Shown here: positions 16,763-26,012 of the stretch, in pieces | Numbering within the stretch: the stretch's first letter is position 1 | How the letters are laid out: each line of letters begins with the position of its first letter | From: Pseudazoarcus sp963975885 | GTDB lineage: Bacteria; Pseudomonadota; Gammaproteobacteria; Burkholderiales; Rhodocyclaceae | NCBI GenBank assembly: GCA_963975885.1 | Contig: CAXBIS010000005.1 | Coordinates: 1-64,000, forward strand | Length of the DNA stretch: 64,000 bases | Direction of reading: 5' to 3' | Notes under the pieces: generated by a model | Databases searched by the model: none | Seen by the model: the letters and a program-made list of their open reading frames with translations, nothing else | What the model was told of the DNA's origin: nothing | Made by a program: the position numbers and the translations under genes

Positions 16763-18105
16763 CTGGAATCCGGAGTTTCGGGTTTGTCGGGGGCGTCGTT
16801 GCGCTCGGCGGCATCGAGGCGGCGCAGGTGCTCGAGCTTGGCGGCGATCTGCGCCTCCATGCCCCGCTCCACCGGACGATACCAGCGCGGCGGCGCCATG
16901 CCGTCGGGGAGGTACTGCTCGCCAGCGGCATAGCCTTCGGGCTCGTCGTGGGCATAGCGGTAGGCGTGACCGTAGCCGAGTTCCTTCATCAGCCGGGTCG
17001 GCGCGTTGCGCAGATGCAGCGGCACGGGGCGCGAGCCGTCGTCGGCAACGAATTTGCGCGCCGCATTATAAGCCTTGTAGAGCGCGTTCGATTTGGCCGC
17101 GCAGGCGAGGAACACCACTGCCTGCGCCAGCGCCAGCTCGCCCTCGGGGCTGCCCAGGCGCTCGAACGCAGCGCAGGCGTCGAGCGAGATGTCGAGCGCG
17201 CGCGGGTCGGCCAGGCCGATGTCCTCGCTCGCCATGCGCACCAGGCGCCGGCCCAGATACAGCGGCTCGGCGCCACCGTCGAGCATGCGGCAGAACCAGT
17301 ACAGTGCGGCATCGGGGTCGGAGCCGCGCACCGCCTTGTGCAATGCCGATATCTGGTCGTAGAAGGCTTCACCGCCCTTGTCGAAGCGACGCAGCTTGCT
17401 CGCCAGCGCCTCGTCGACGAACTCCGGTGCGACGCTCGTCACCCCGGTGGTCCGGGCCGCGACCGTGACCTGTTCGACGAGGTTGAGCAGGCGCCGCGCA
17501 TCGCCATCGGCGAAACCGACGAGTCGGTCACGCGCATCTTCCTCGAACGCAAGCTCCGGGCAGGCGGCCTCGCAGGCGCGCTCGAACAATGCGTGCATGG
17601 CTTCCGCATCGAGCGGCTCCAGCACATAGACGGCCGCACGCGAGAGCAGCGCCGAATTGACCTCGAAGGACGGATTCTCGGTGGTCGCGCCGATGAAGGT
17701 CACCAGCCCCTGCTCCACGAAGGGCAGGAAGGCGTCCTGCTGGGCCTTGTTGAAACGGTGCACCTCGTCGACGAAGAGGATGGTGTGACGCCCGCGCGCC
17801 TTCGCCGCCTGCGCGCCCGCGACGGCCTCGCGGATGTCCTTGACGCCGGAGAACACCGCCGAGAGCGCGACGAACTCGGCATCGAAAGCCTGCGCCATGA
17901 GGCGCGCCAGCGTGGTCTTGCCCACGCCGGGCGGCCCCCACAGGATCATCGAATGCAGCTTGCCGGAGTCGAAGGCCAGGCGCAGCGGCTTGCCCGGGCC
18001 GAGCAGGTGGCGCTGGCCGGCGACCTCGTCGAGATTGGCCGGTCGCAGGCGCTCGGCGAGCGGAATGTCGCCGGATTCAGCCGAGCCGAACAGATCTGCC
18101 GTCAC
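16759..18105 (-). CDS. rarA: Replication-associated recombination protein RarA (MgsA)
   Basis: A 448-residue AAA+ ATPase of the RarA/WRNIP1 family, related to clamp-loader and RuvB ATPases and acting at stalled replication forks. Walker A is GPPGVGKT (57-64), Walker B is ILFVDEVHRFNK, and sensor 1 is GATTENPSFEV. The C-terminal half carries the MgsA tetramerisation region (GSDPDAALYWFCRMLDGGAEP). Length is normal. Its start lies just downstream of a MITE-like inverted repeat that separates it from lolA. Confidence 0.95.
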   Translation of the reverse strand: MTADLFGSAESGDIPLAERLRPANLDEVAGQRHLLGPGKPLRLAFDSGKLHSMILWGPPGVGKTTLARLMAQAFDAEFVALSAVFSGVKDIREAVAGAQAAKARGRHTILFVDEVHRFNKAQQDAFLPFVEQGLVTFIGATTENPSFEVNSALLSRAAVYVLEPLDAEAMHALFERACEAACPELAFEEDARDRLVGFADGDARRLLNLVEQVTVAARTTGVTSVAPEFVDEALASKLRRFDKGGEAFYDQISALHKAVRGSDPDAALYWFCRMLDGGAEPLYLGRRLVRMASEDIGLADPRALDISLDACAAFERLGSPEGELALAQAVVFLACAAKSNALYKAYNAARKFVADDGSRPVPLHLRNAPTRLMKELGYGHAYRYAHDEPEGYAAGEQYLPDGMAPPRWYRPVERGMEAQIAAKLEHLRRLDAAERNDAPDKPETPDSR

Positions 18106-18115
18106 GACACCCTCA

Positions 18116-18258
18116 GAGCCTGCAAATAAATCTACTGCGCGGGCCGATTGCTGCGTTGATCACTCCCTCACTCCTCGCCTATCTATCTGATATGTCTCGT
18201 CGTTCGCTCGTTCACGCCTTGCACTCGGCCCTGCTCGCTACGATTTCTTCACAGGCTC
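18116..18258. repeat. MITE-like 143-bp element with long imperfect terminal inverted repeats
   Basis: The left end (GAGCCTGCAAATAAATC from 18116) matches the reverse complement of the right end (GAGCCTGTGAAGAAATC ending at 18258) over roughly 45 bases with a few mismatches and short gaps. The whole stretch could fold into one long stem-loop. It fills the lolA-rarA gap, ending one base before the lolA stop codon. No ORF is present. Its size and ends fit a miniature inverted-repeat element or a dispersed intergenic repeat. Confidence 0.7.
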
Positions 18259-18891
18259 CTAGTGACTCAGCACATCCGCGCCATCAGGCGGCACGAAGCG
18301 GAAAAGATCGGGATCGGGATCCACGTCGGTGCTCAGATCCGGAAAGTCGATGACCGTGGTCTGGCCGAAGTGGTCGCGCATTTCCATGCGGTACAGCATG
18401 CCGTCCGCGAGTCCGATACGAACGATCTCGAACGGACTCTCGCGTTCACGCGGCTCGGCCGTGACCCAGGCCAGGCCGTCGCGCTCGCCGCCGTCGATGA
18501 GGGTGAAATTGCGCTCCAGCGCACCGTCACCAGCGAGAATCGCGGCCGGCGTGGAGCCCAGCGCATCGCCGACGGGCTGCACCGTGACCTGGTTCAGGTC
18601 CGGGTCCCACGACCACAGCTTGTCGCCGTCGCTGACCAGCAGTTGCGGATAGGGCTTCACGTACTCCCAGCGGAAGCGCCCGGGGCGGTCGAACACGAAG
18701 CGGCCGCTGGAGACCTGCGGACGACGGCCTGATTGCGACATCACGGTCTGCTCGAAATGGCCGGCGGCGCTGCCGGCACGCGCTACAAAGCGCTCGAGCT
18801 GGACGATGCCTGCGTCGGCCGCCTGCGCCGCGCCCGCGCAAACGAGAGCGACCGCAGCAAACGCGCTACGCCATGGGGACAGTTGCATCAT
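18259..18891 (-). CDS. lolA: Outer-membrane lipoprotein carrier protein LolA
   Basis: The 210-residue periplasmic chaperone carries lipoproteins from LolCDE to LolB. A signal peptide is clear (positive start, hydrophobic AFAAVALVCAGAAQA, then AADAG). The mature part has the LolA pattern GHFEQTVMSQSGRRPQVSSG and PGRFRWEYVKPYPQLLVSDG. Its start overlaps the ftsK stop by 4 bp, the usual ftsK-lolA order in proteobacteria. Confidence 0.95.
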   Translation of the reverse strand: MMQLSPWRSAFAAVALVCAGAAQAADAGIVQLERFVARAGSAAGHFEQTVMSQSGRRPQVSSGRFVFDRPGRFRWEYVKPYPQLLVSDGDKLWSWDPDLNQVTVQPVGDALGSTPAAILAGDGALERNFTLIDGGERDGLAWVTAEPRERESPFEIVRIGLADGMLYRMEMRDHFGQTTVIDFPDLSTDVDPDPDLFRFVPPDGADVLSH

Positions 18892-21173
18892 TCCTCCTCG
18901 CGCGCAGGTGCAAGCACCTCGCGGTTGCCGTTGGTGCCCATCGAGGACACCAGGCCGGCGCGTTCCATCTGTTCGATCAGCCGTGCGGCGCGGTTGTAGC
19001 CGATGCGCAGGTGACGCTGCACCAGCGAGATCGACGGGCGCCGCGTCTTGAGCACGACGGCGACCGCCTGGTCGTACATCGGGTCGGCCTCGGCGTCGTT
19101 GTCGTCGCCACCACCGAGCGCATCGGAGGCCTCCTCGGGCGACGCAAGCACGTCCTCGACGTAGTCCGGCGGCCCCATCTTCTTGAGGTGATCGACGATC
19201 TTGTGCACCTCGCCGTCGGCGACGAAGGCACCGTGTACGCGCACCGGAAAACCCGTACCCGGCGGCAGATAGAGCATGTCACCCATGCCCAGCAGGGTCT
19301 CGGCGCCCATCTGGTCGAGGATGGTGCGCGAGTCGATCTTCGACGACACCTGGAAGGCGATGCGCGTGGGCACGTTGGCCTTGATGAGACCCGTGATGAC
19401 ATCCACCGACGGCCGCTGCGTGGCCAGGATCAGGTGGATGCCGGCCGCGCGCGCCTTCTGCGCGAGTCGCGCGATCAGTTCCTCGACCTTCTTGCCGACC
19501 ACCATCATCAGGTCTGCCAGCTCGTCGATGACCACCACGATGTGCGGCAGGGTCTCCAGCGGCTCGGGGCTCTCGGGCGTGATCGAGAACGGGTTGGTGA
19601 GCGGCTTCTCGGCCTTGCGCGCCTCGGTGACGGCGCGATTGAAGCCGGCCAGGTTGCGCACGCCCATGGCGGCCATGAGCTTGTAGCGCTTGTCCATCTC
19701 GCCCACGCACCAGTTGAGCGCGTTTGCCGCGTGACGCATGTCGGTGACGACTGGCGCGAGCAGATGCGGAATGCCTTCGTAGATCGACAACTCCAGCATC
19801 TTGGGGTCGACCATGATCATGCGCACTTTCTCGGGGCTGGCCTTGTAGACCAGCGACAGGATCATTGCGTTGATGCCCACCGACTTGCCCGAACCGGTCG
19901 TGCCGGCCACCAGAAGGTGCGGCATCTTGGCCAGGTCGGCGACTACCGGCTGGCCGTTGATGTCCTTGCCCAGCGCCACCGTCAGCGGCGAGTGCATCTG
20001 GTGATAGGCCTGCGAGCCGAGAATCTCGGACAGGCGCACCACCTGACGCTTGGCGTTGGGCAGTTCCAGCGCCATGCACGACTTGCCCGGCACGGTCTCG
20101 ACCACGCGCAGCGACACCAGCGACAGCGCACGCGCCAGATCCTTGGACAGGTTCACGATCTGCGCGCCCTTGACCCCGACTGCCGGCTCGATCTCGTAGC
20201 GCGTCACGACCGGCCCCGGATAGGCGGCGACCACGCGCACCTCGACACCGAACTCGCCGAGCTTGGTCTCGATCAGGCGCGAGGTGAATTCCAGCGTGTC
20301 GGCCGACGGCGGCTCGATGTCGGTGGCCGGCTGGTCGAGCAGACCCAGCGGCGGCAGACCGTCGGCGCCCATGTCCTCGAACAGGATTTTCTGGCGTTCC
20401 TTCTCGACGCGCTCGGAACGGGGCACCTCGACGACCGGCTCGATGCGCAGCGGCGCGGCGGTGGGCTCGGCCTTGCGCTTGCGCGTCTGCACGACGGCTT
20501 CGCGCTTTTGCGCGAGCTGGCGCCCGGCGCGCCGATCCTGCCACTGGTACCACTTGTCGACCAGACCCAGCCAGCTGCGCTCGATCGCCGCACCGACGCG
20601 CTCGGTCACGCTCAGCCAGGAGATGCCGGAGAACAGGCTGATGCCGCTGGCGAGCAAGGCGAGCAGCATCAGCGTACCGCCGGTGAAACCGAAATAGCGC
20701 TGCATGATCGCGCCCAGTTCGACACCGATGATGCCGCCCGGCGCGTGTGGCGGCGTCGCACCGTGGGTGTGGAAGCGCAGCGACTCGATCGCGCTGCTGG
20801 CCAGCAACATCACCAGAAAACCGGCCACGACGATGAAGAAGGAACGACGGTCGGCCGTGAGCTCACGGCGCAGGCGACGAAAGCCCCACACCACACCGTA
20901 GCCGAGGAAGATCACCCACCACCAGGCCGACAGCCCGAACAGCGAGTACAGCAGGTCCGCCAGCCAGGCACCGACGCGCCCCCCGGGGTTGGACACGCGC
21001 GCGACTTCGGCCGCGTGCGACCAGCCCGGATCGGCCTGGTTGTACCCGAGCAGGATCAGGCCGACATACAGGGACAGCACGCCGAGAATCAGCCAGCGGG
21101 CCTCCTGGAGCAGCAGCGAGATGCGCTCCGGAAGAGGCTGGGAGCGGGATTTCGAGCGCGAAGGCAGTTTCAA
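18888..21173 (-). CDS. ftsK: DNA translocase FtsK
   Basis: Membrane-anchored DNA pump that moves chromosome termini through the division septum. Four membrane segments lie in the first 190 residues. A linker rich in charged residues follows, then the RecA-like motor with Walker A AGTTGSGKS near residue 423 and Walker B (IVVVIDELADLMMV). The C-terminal gamma winged helix ends the chain (ISLVQRHLRIGYNRAARLIEQM). The frame extends to 21287, but a consensus TATAAT on the minus strand at 21208-21213 lies inside that extension and the extra residues look non-coding. I therefore place the start at TTG 21173, after GGCGAG, giving 761 residues. Confidence 0.93.
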   Translation of the reverse strand: MKLPSRSKSRSQPLPERISLLLQEARWLILGVLSLYVGLILLGYNQADPGWSHAAEVARVSNPGGRVGAWLADLLYSLFGLSAWWWVIFLGYGVVWGFRRLRRELTADRRSFFIVVAGFLVMLLASSAIESLRFHTHGATPPHAPGGIIGVELGAIMQRYFGFTGGTLMLLALLASGISLFSGISWLSVTERVGAAIERSWLGLVDKWYQWQDRRAGRQLAQKREAVVQTRKRKAEPTAAPLRIEPVVEVPRSERVEKERQKILFEDMGADGLPPLGLLDQPATDIEPPSADTLEFTSRLIETKLGEFGVEVRVVAAYPGPVVTRYEIEPAVGVKGAQIVNLSKDLARALSLVSLRVVETVPGKSCMALELPNAKRQVVRLSEILGSQAYHQMHSPLTVALGKDINGQPVVADLAKMPHLLVAGTTGSGKSVGINAMILSLVYKASPEKVRMIMVDPKMLELSIYEGIPHLLAPVVTDMRHAANALNWCVGEMDKRYKLMAAMGVRNLAGFNRAVTEARKAEKPLTNPFSITPESPEPLETLPHIVVVIDELADLMMVVGKKVEELIARLAQKARAAGIHLILATQRPSVDVITGLIKANVPTRIAFQVSSKIDSRTILDQMGAETLLGMGDMLYLPPGTGFPVRVHGAFVADGEVHKIVDHLKKMGPPDYVEDVLASPEEASDALGGGDDNDAEADPMYDQAVAVVLKTRRPSISLVQRHLRIGYNRAARLIEQMERAGLVSSMGTNGNREVLAPAREEE

Positions 21174-21207
21174 GAAAGGCTCGCCGGGATGAGTTCCACA
21201 GCCAGCG

Positions 21208-21213
21208 ATTATA
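21208..21213 (-). promoter_or_regulatory. -10 element of ftsK promoter
   Basis: TATAAT on the minus strand, 35 nt before the proposed TTG start. A good -35 is not obvious. A 6-6-6 inverted repeat (GTTGCA/TGCAAC, 21234-21251) lies upstream where a regulator could bind. Confidence 0.5.
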
Positions 21214-21454
21214 TGCGATCGTCCCGCCGCCCTGTTGCAACAGGCTGCAACCTCGAACCCGCGCGAACACACTCGCGGCTTGCGCATTCTCTCGACGCGC
21301 GCATGACGCGGCCATCACGTGTACACGGGGCTGCGATCAGGGCGTATTCTTGGCTGCGCGTCCATGGCCGCGTTGCGCGGCGCGGACCGCAATGACATTC
21401 GGTGTGAAACGGGGAGTCTGGCTGACGAAACGCAAACGATAGGGGGAGGAAACC

Positions 21455-23485
21455 ATGGTAGGTGCTTTGCTATTTGCATTGCTGTGCGCGCTGGCTGCAC
21501 TCGCGTATGGCGGGTATTCGGTCAAGTGGATCCTGGCCAAACCGGACGGAAACGAGCGCATGCGCGAGATCGCACGCGCCATCCAGGAAGGCGCGACCGC
21601 CTACCTCAACCGCCAGTACCTCACCATCGGCATCGTCGGCGCCGTGCTGTTCGTGCTCGTCGCCATCTTCATCGGCTTCGGCAGCGCCATCGGTTTCGCC
21701 ATCGGCGCAGTCTTCTCTGCACTGGCCGGCTACATCGGCATGAACATCTCGGTGCGCGCCAACGTGCGCACCGCCGAGGCCGCCAAGGGCGGGCTGGACG
21801 CGGCCATGCAGGTGGCCTTCCGCGGCGGCGCGATCACCGGCCTGCTGGTGGTCGGCCTGGGGCTGCTCGGTGTCGCCGGCTATTACGCCATCCTGCTGAT
21901 GGTCGGCGTCGACGACCCCATCCACCCGCTCGTCGGACTGGCCTTCGGCGGCTCGCTGATCTCCATCTTCGCTCGTCTGGGCGGTGGCATCTTCACCAAG
22001 GGCGCGGACGTCGGCGCAGACCTGGTGGGCAAGGTCGAAGCCGGAATCCCCGAGGACGACCCGCGCAACCCGGCGGTGATCGCCGACAACGTCGGTGACA
22101 ACGTCGGCGACTGCGCCGGCATGGCCGCCGACCTGTTCGAGACTTACGCGGTCACGGTGATCGCCACCATGCTGCTCGGCGGCCTGTTGCTGCGCGACGC
22201 GGGCACCGCGGCGGCGATCTATCCGCTGGTCCTCGGCGGCGTGTCCATCCTCGCCTCCATCGCGGGCTGCTATTTCGTGCGCGCACGGGAAGGCGGCAAG
22301 ATCATGAACGCGCTCTACCGCGGCCTGATCGTCGCCGGCGTACTCGCGGCCATCGCCTTCTATCCGGTGACGATATGGATGCTTGGCGACAACGTCACGC
22401 TCAATGACGGCGAGACCATCAGCTCGGCCAACCTGTACTTCAGCGCACTCATCGGCCTGGCGCTGACCGCGGCGATGGTGTGGATCACCGAGTACTACAC
22501 CGCCACCGAGTTCGGCCCGGTACGCCACATCGCCGAAGCTTCGACCACCGGTCACGGCACCAACGTGATCGCCGGCCTGGGGGTGTCGATGAAGGCCACC
22601 GCCGCGCCGGTGCTCGCCGTGTGCGCGTCGATCTGGGGGGCGTATGAACTGGGCGGGCTGTACGGCATCGCGATTGCCGCGACGTCGATGCTGTCGATGA
22701 CCGGCATCATCGTCGCGCTCGACGCCTACGGCCCGATCACCGACAACGCCGGAGGCATCGCCGAGATGGCCGGTCTGGACGAATCGATCCGCAACATCAC
22801 CGACCCGCTCGACGCGGTGGGCAACACCACCAAGGCGGTGACCAAGGGCTATGCCATCGGCTCGGCGGGTCTGGCCGCGCTGGTGCTGTTCGCCGACTAC
22901 ACGCACGGGCTCGAGGCGGCCGGCAAGTCGATGACCTTCGACCTGTCCAACCACATGGTGATCATCGGCCTGTTCATCGGCGGCATGATTCCCTATCTGT
23001 TCGGCGCGATGGCGATGGAAGCGGTGGGACGCGCGGCCGGCGGCATCGTCGTCGAGGTGCGGCGCCAGTTCCGCGAGATGCCGGGGATCATGGACGGCTC
23101 GCAGAAGCCCGACTATTCGCGCGCGGTGGACATGCTCACCAAATCGGCGATCAAGGAGATGATCGTGCCCTCGCTGCTGCCGGTGCTGGTGCCGGTGGCC
23201 GTCGGCCTGATCCTCGGGCCGCAGGCACTCGGCGGCGTGCTGCTCGGGACCATCATCACCGGCATCTTCGTGGCGATCTCGATGACCGCCGGCGGCGGCG
23301 CCTGGGATAACGCCAAGAAGTACATCGAGGACGGCAACCACGGCGGCAAGGGCTCGGAAGCGCACAAGGCGGCCGTCACCGGCGACACCGTCGGTGACCC
23401 CTACAAGGACACCGCCGGCCCGGCCATCAACCCCTTGATCAAGATCATCAACATCGTTGCGCTGCTGATCGTGCCACTGCTGTGA
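21455..23485 (+). CDS. hppA: Membrane H+-translocating pyrophosphatase
   Basis: A 676-residue, about 16-helix membrane enzyme that couples PPi hydrolysis to proton export. The PPi/Mg site is visible around residues 185-220 (GADLVGKVEAGIPEDDPRNP, then DNVGDNVGDCAGMAADLFE). At the position that distinguishes subclasses, the motif GNTTKA has Lys460; K+-dependent members have Ala there, so this is probably a K+-independent proton pump. The start has a strong GGGGGAGGAA ribosome site. A hairpin terminator follows, then the soluble pyrophosphatase gene. The sequence is intact and of normal length. Confidence 0.96.
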   Translation: MVGALLFALLCALAALAYGGYSVKWILAKPDGNERMREIARAIQEGATAYLNRQYLTIGIVGAVLFVLVAIFIGFGSAIGFAIGAVFSALAGYIGMNISVRANVRTAEAAKGGLDAAMQVAFRGGAITGLLVVGLGLLGVAGYYAILLMVGVDDPIHPLVGLAFGGSLISIFARLGGGIFTKGADVGADLVGKVEAGIPEDDPRNPAVIADNVGDNVGDCAGMAADLFETYAVTVIATMLLGGLLLRDAGTAAAIYPLVLGGVSILASIAGCYFVRAREGGKIMNALYRGLIVAGVLAAIAFYPVTIWMLGDNVTLNDGETISSANLYFSALIGLALTAAMVWITEYYTATEFGPVRHIAEASTTGHGTNVIAGLGVSMKATAAPVLAVCASIWGAYELGGLYGIAIAATSMLSMTGIIVALDAYGPITDNAGGIAEMAGLDESIRNITDPLDAVGNTTKAVTKGYAIGSAGLAALVLFADYTHGLEAAGKSMTFDLSNHMVIIGLFIGGMIPYLFGAMAMEAVGRAAGGIVVEVRRQFREMPGIMDGSQKPDYSRAVDMLTKSAIKEMIVPSLLPVLVPVAVGLILGPQALGGVLLGTIITGIFVAISMTAGGGAWDNAKKYIEDGNHGGKGSEAHKAAVTGDTVGDPYKDTAGPAINPLIKIINIVALLIVPLL

Positions 23486-23529
23486 TCGCACCGGGGCGCG
23501 GCAACACCCGCGCCTCGCACGCAGACCCG

Positions 23530-23558
23530 AGGCCGGCTATAATGCCGGCCTTTCTTTT
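23530..23558 (+). terminator. hppA terminator with a consensus -10 in its loop
   Basis: AGGCCGGC (23530-23537) pairs with GCCGGCCT (23544-23551) and is followed by TTTCTTTT, an intrinsic terminator for hppA. The 6-nt loop is exactly TATAAT (23538-23543), 37 nt before the ppa start, so the same bases may serve as the -10 of a ppa promoter. Confidence 0.7.
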
Positions 23559-23579
23559 GCGCACCCGAAAGGCTTCTCA

Positions 23580-24128
23580 ATGAATCTCGATCGCGTCACC
23601 TCCGGCAACGATATCCCCAACGAAATCAACGTCATCATCGAGATTCCGTCGCACGCCGACCCGGTCAAGTACGAGGTCGACAAGGAGACCGGCGCGATGT
23701 TCGTGGACCGCTTCATGAGCACCGCCATGCACTATCCGTGCAACTACGGCTACGTGCCGCACACGCTGTCCAACGATGGCGATCCGGTCGACGTGCTGGT
23801 GGTCACTCCGGTGCCGCTGATCTCCGGCTCGGTGATTCGCTGCCGTCCGGTCGGCGTGCTCAAGATGACCGACGAATCGGGCGACGACGCCAAGGTACTG
23901 GCGGTGCCCATCGACAAGCTGTGCAACGCCTACCGCAACGTGCGCGACGTGCAGGATGTCTCGCTCGACCTGCGCAACCAGATCGCGCACTTCTTCGAGC
24001 ACTACAAGGATCTCGAGGAAGGCAAGTGGGTGCGCGTCGAAGGCTGGGGTAGTGCCGACGACGCCAAGGCGGAGATTCTCGCCAGCGAGAAGATGTACGC
24101 CGAATCGCCCGTCAAGCCGCAGTTCTGA
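23580..24128 (+). CDS. ppa: Soluble inorganic pyrophosphatase, family I
   Basis: The 182-residue cytoplasmic enzyme hydrolyses PPi to phosphate and drives biosynthesis. The family I signature DGDPVDVLVV carries the metal-binding aspartates, and the active-site Glu, Lys, Arg and Tyr positions are present (IIEIPSHADPVKYEVDKETG, DRF, YPCNYGYVPHT). Length is normal. It lies directly downstream of the proton-pumping pyrophosphatase, probably under its own promoter. Confidence 0.97.
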   Translation: MNLDRVTSGNDIPNEINVIIEIPSHADPVKYEVDKETGAMFVDRFMSTAMHYPCNYGYVPHTLSNDGDPVDVLVVTPVPLISGSVIRCRPVGVLKMTDESGDDAKVLAVPIDKLCNAYRNVRDVQDVSLDLRNQIAHFFEHYKDLEEGKWVRVEGWGSADDAKAEILASEKMYAESPVKPQF

Positions 24129-24173
24129 GCGCCGCGGCAACGCCAGTGAACCGGGGCATGGCCCCCGGCGGCG

Positions 24174-24839
24174 TCAGCCCGCCTCCACGGCTCGCAGCAC
24201 GATCCCCTTGCGGGTTTCCTCGACCGTACCGTCACGCACCAGGTCACGCATCACGCGACTGACCATCTCGCGCGAGGCGCCGACCATCTTGGCGATGTCC
24301 TGCTTGGTGATGCGCGTGGCGACGATGCGCGCATCACCATCGGGTTCGGACATCTCGTGCAGCAGTTCGAGCACGCGCGCGTGCACATCGCGCAGCGACA
24401 GGCTCTCGATCTTTCGATCGGCTTCGCGCAGGCGGTCGGCGAGCATGCACATCATGCGCCAGGCCAGTTCGAAGTTCTCCTGCATCAAGCGACGCAGATC
24501 GGCCGACGCGATGCGCACCAGGTCGGAGGCCTCTGCGGCGACCACCGAAGCCGAACGCGGCTGATCGCCAAACATCGCCATCTCGCCGAACACGGCACCG
24601 CGACCGAGCAGGCTCAGGATCGCGTCGCGCCCGCCTTCCTCGCCGCTGACCACGACCTTGACCGAGCCGGTGAGTACGAAATAGACGTAATCGCAGGCCT
24701 CGCCTGCGGCGACGACGCGCTGACCGCGCGGGTGACGATGCATGCTGGCGACCGCCGCGACACGGCCGAGCGTGTCCTCGGGAAGCCCCTGGAACAACGC
24801 AAAGGTGCGCAGCGCGACCGTCGATACCGAAGACTGCAT
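24174..24839 (-). CDS. Crp/Fnr-family transcription regulator
   Basis: The 221-residue protein has an N-terminal cyclic-nucleotide-binding-fold domain (about 10-130, with GEMAMFGDQPRSASVVA) and a C-terminal Crp-type helix-turn-helix (about 150-215, ITKQDIAKMVGASREMVSRV). The binding pocket resembles the cAMP-binding type (GE-x6-RSA), but I cannot tell the ligand. There is no N-terminal Cys cluster, so it is not an iron-sulfur FNR. It diverges from trxB across a 206-bp gap containing a CACTATT/AATAGTG inverted repeat that may be its own operator. Confidence 0.88.
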   Translation of the reverse strand: MQSSVSTVALRTFALFQGLPEDTLGRVAAVASMHRHPRGQRVVAAGEACDYVYFVLTGSVKVVVSGEEGGRDAILSLLGRGAVFGEMAMFGDQPRSASVVAAEASDLVRIASADLRRLMQENFELAWRMMCMLADRLREADRKIESLSLRDVHARVLELLHEMSEPDGDARIVATRITKQDIAKMVGASREMVSRVMRDLVRDGTVEETRKGIVLRAVEAG

Positions 24840-24913
24840 GGATCTCCCTCCCCCACCTCGATCCGGCGAAGCGATGACTTCAGCATTTCCGGATTTCTTA
24901 ATGTTGTTCTGTG

Positions 24914-24948
24914 CACTATTTCACGCTCGCGACCAAAGCTCAATAGTG
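24914..24948. promoter_or_regulatory. Inverted repeat between the Crp-family gene and trxB
   Basis: CACTATT (24914-24920) and AATAGTG (24942-24948) form a perfect 7-bp inverted repeat with a 21-bp spacer, upstream of both divergent genes. A -10-like TATAAT for trxB lies at 25006-25011. Confidence 0.35.
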
Positions 24949-25045
24949 ACGCGGCGATCGTCGGATTCTATCGCCCCGATCGACGGTCCGTTCCGGGCGA
25001 ACCGTTATAATCGATCCGTTTTCAACGCCATTCAGGAACTTTTGC

Positions 25046-25996
25046 ATGTCCACCCGTCACGCACGCCTGCTCATCCTCGGCTCCGGCCCGGCCGGCTACA
25101 CCGCCGCAGTCTATGCCGCCCGCGCCAACCTCTCGCCGGTGCTCGTCACCGGCATGGCGCAGGGCGGGCAGTTGATGACGACGACCGACGTGGACAACTG
25201 GCCGGCCGACGCCGACGGCGTGCTCGGCCCCGACCTGATGTCGCGCTTCGAGCGTCACGCGGCGCGCTTCGACACCGAGATGATCTTCGACCACGTGCAC
25301 ACGGTGAAACTCGGCGAACGTCCCTTCCGGCTGGTCGGAGACTCCGGCGAATACACCTGCGACGCGCTCATCATCGCCACCGGCGCGACCGCCAAGTATC
25401 TCGGCCTGCCATCCGAGGAGAAGTTCGCCGGGCGCGGCGTGTCCGCCTGCGCCACCTGCGACGGCTTCTTCTACCGCAATCAGGAAGTGGCCGTGGTCGG
25501 CGGCGGCAACACCGCCGTCGAAGAAGCGCTGTATCTGGCCAACATCGCCGAAAAGGTCACCCTGGTGCATCGTCGCCAGCAGTTCCGTGCCGAGAAGATC
25601 ATGATCGACAAGCTCATGGAGAAGGTCGCGGCGGGCAAGATCGAACTGGCGCTCGACGCCACGCTCGACGAGATCCTCGGCGACGACAGCGGCGTGACCG
25701 GCATGCGGCTGAAGAGCACCGTAGACGGCTCCACGCGCGAGGTCGCGCTGCACGGCGTGTTCATCGCCATTGGGCACAAGCCCAACACCGACATCTTCGA
25801 AGGCCAGCTCGAAATGGAAGGCGGCTACATCGTCACGCAGGCCGGGCGCAACGGCAACGCCACCGCGACCAGCGTGCCCGGCGTATTCGCCGCGGGCGAC
25901 GTGCAGGACCACATCTACCGTCAGGCCGTCACGTCGGCTGCAACCGGTTGCATGGCAGCGCTCGACGCCGAACGCTACCTCGACGCGCTCGACTGA
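25046..25996 (+). CDS. trxB: Thioredoxin reductase
   Basis: The 316-residue flavoprotein transfers electrons from NADPH through FAD to thioredoxin. It has an FAD-binding GSGPAGYTAAVYAARA motif at residues about 12-27, the redox pair C135-ATC-138 in ACATCDGFF, an NADPH-binding GGGNTAVEEALYLA motif, and a C-terminal FAD motif (GVFAAGDVQDHIYRQA). Length and motifs are standard. The next gene, for an Smr-domain protein, begins 16 bp later and is probably cotranscribed. Confidence 0.97.
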   Translation: MSTRHARLLILGSGPAGYTAAVYAARANLSPVLVTGMAQGGQLMTTTDVDNWPADADGVLGPDLMSRFERHAARFDTEMIFDHVHTVKLGERPFRLVGDSGEYTCDALIIATGATAKYLGLPSEEKFAGRGVSACATCDGFFYRNQEVAVVGGGNTAVEEALYLANIAEKVTLVHRRQQFRAEKIMIDKLMEKVAAGKIELALDATLDEILGDDSGVTGMRLKSTVDGSTREVALHGVFIAIGHKPNTDIFEGQLEMEGGYIVTQAGRNGNATATSVPGVFAAGDVQDHIYRQAVTSAATGCMAALDAERYLDALD

Positions 25997-26012
25997 GCGC
26001 GGAGCGCCGAAG

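Noticed and set aside
18873..21395. Long plus-strand frame opposite ftsK
   Set aside because: The translation is His/Arg/Gln-rich and mirrors ftsK codon bias; FtsK motifs are unambiguous on the other strand.
21470..23491. Long minus-strand frame opposite hppA
   Set aside because: It is a low-complexity His/Asp/Arg-rich antisense reading without any recognisable domain.
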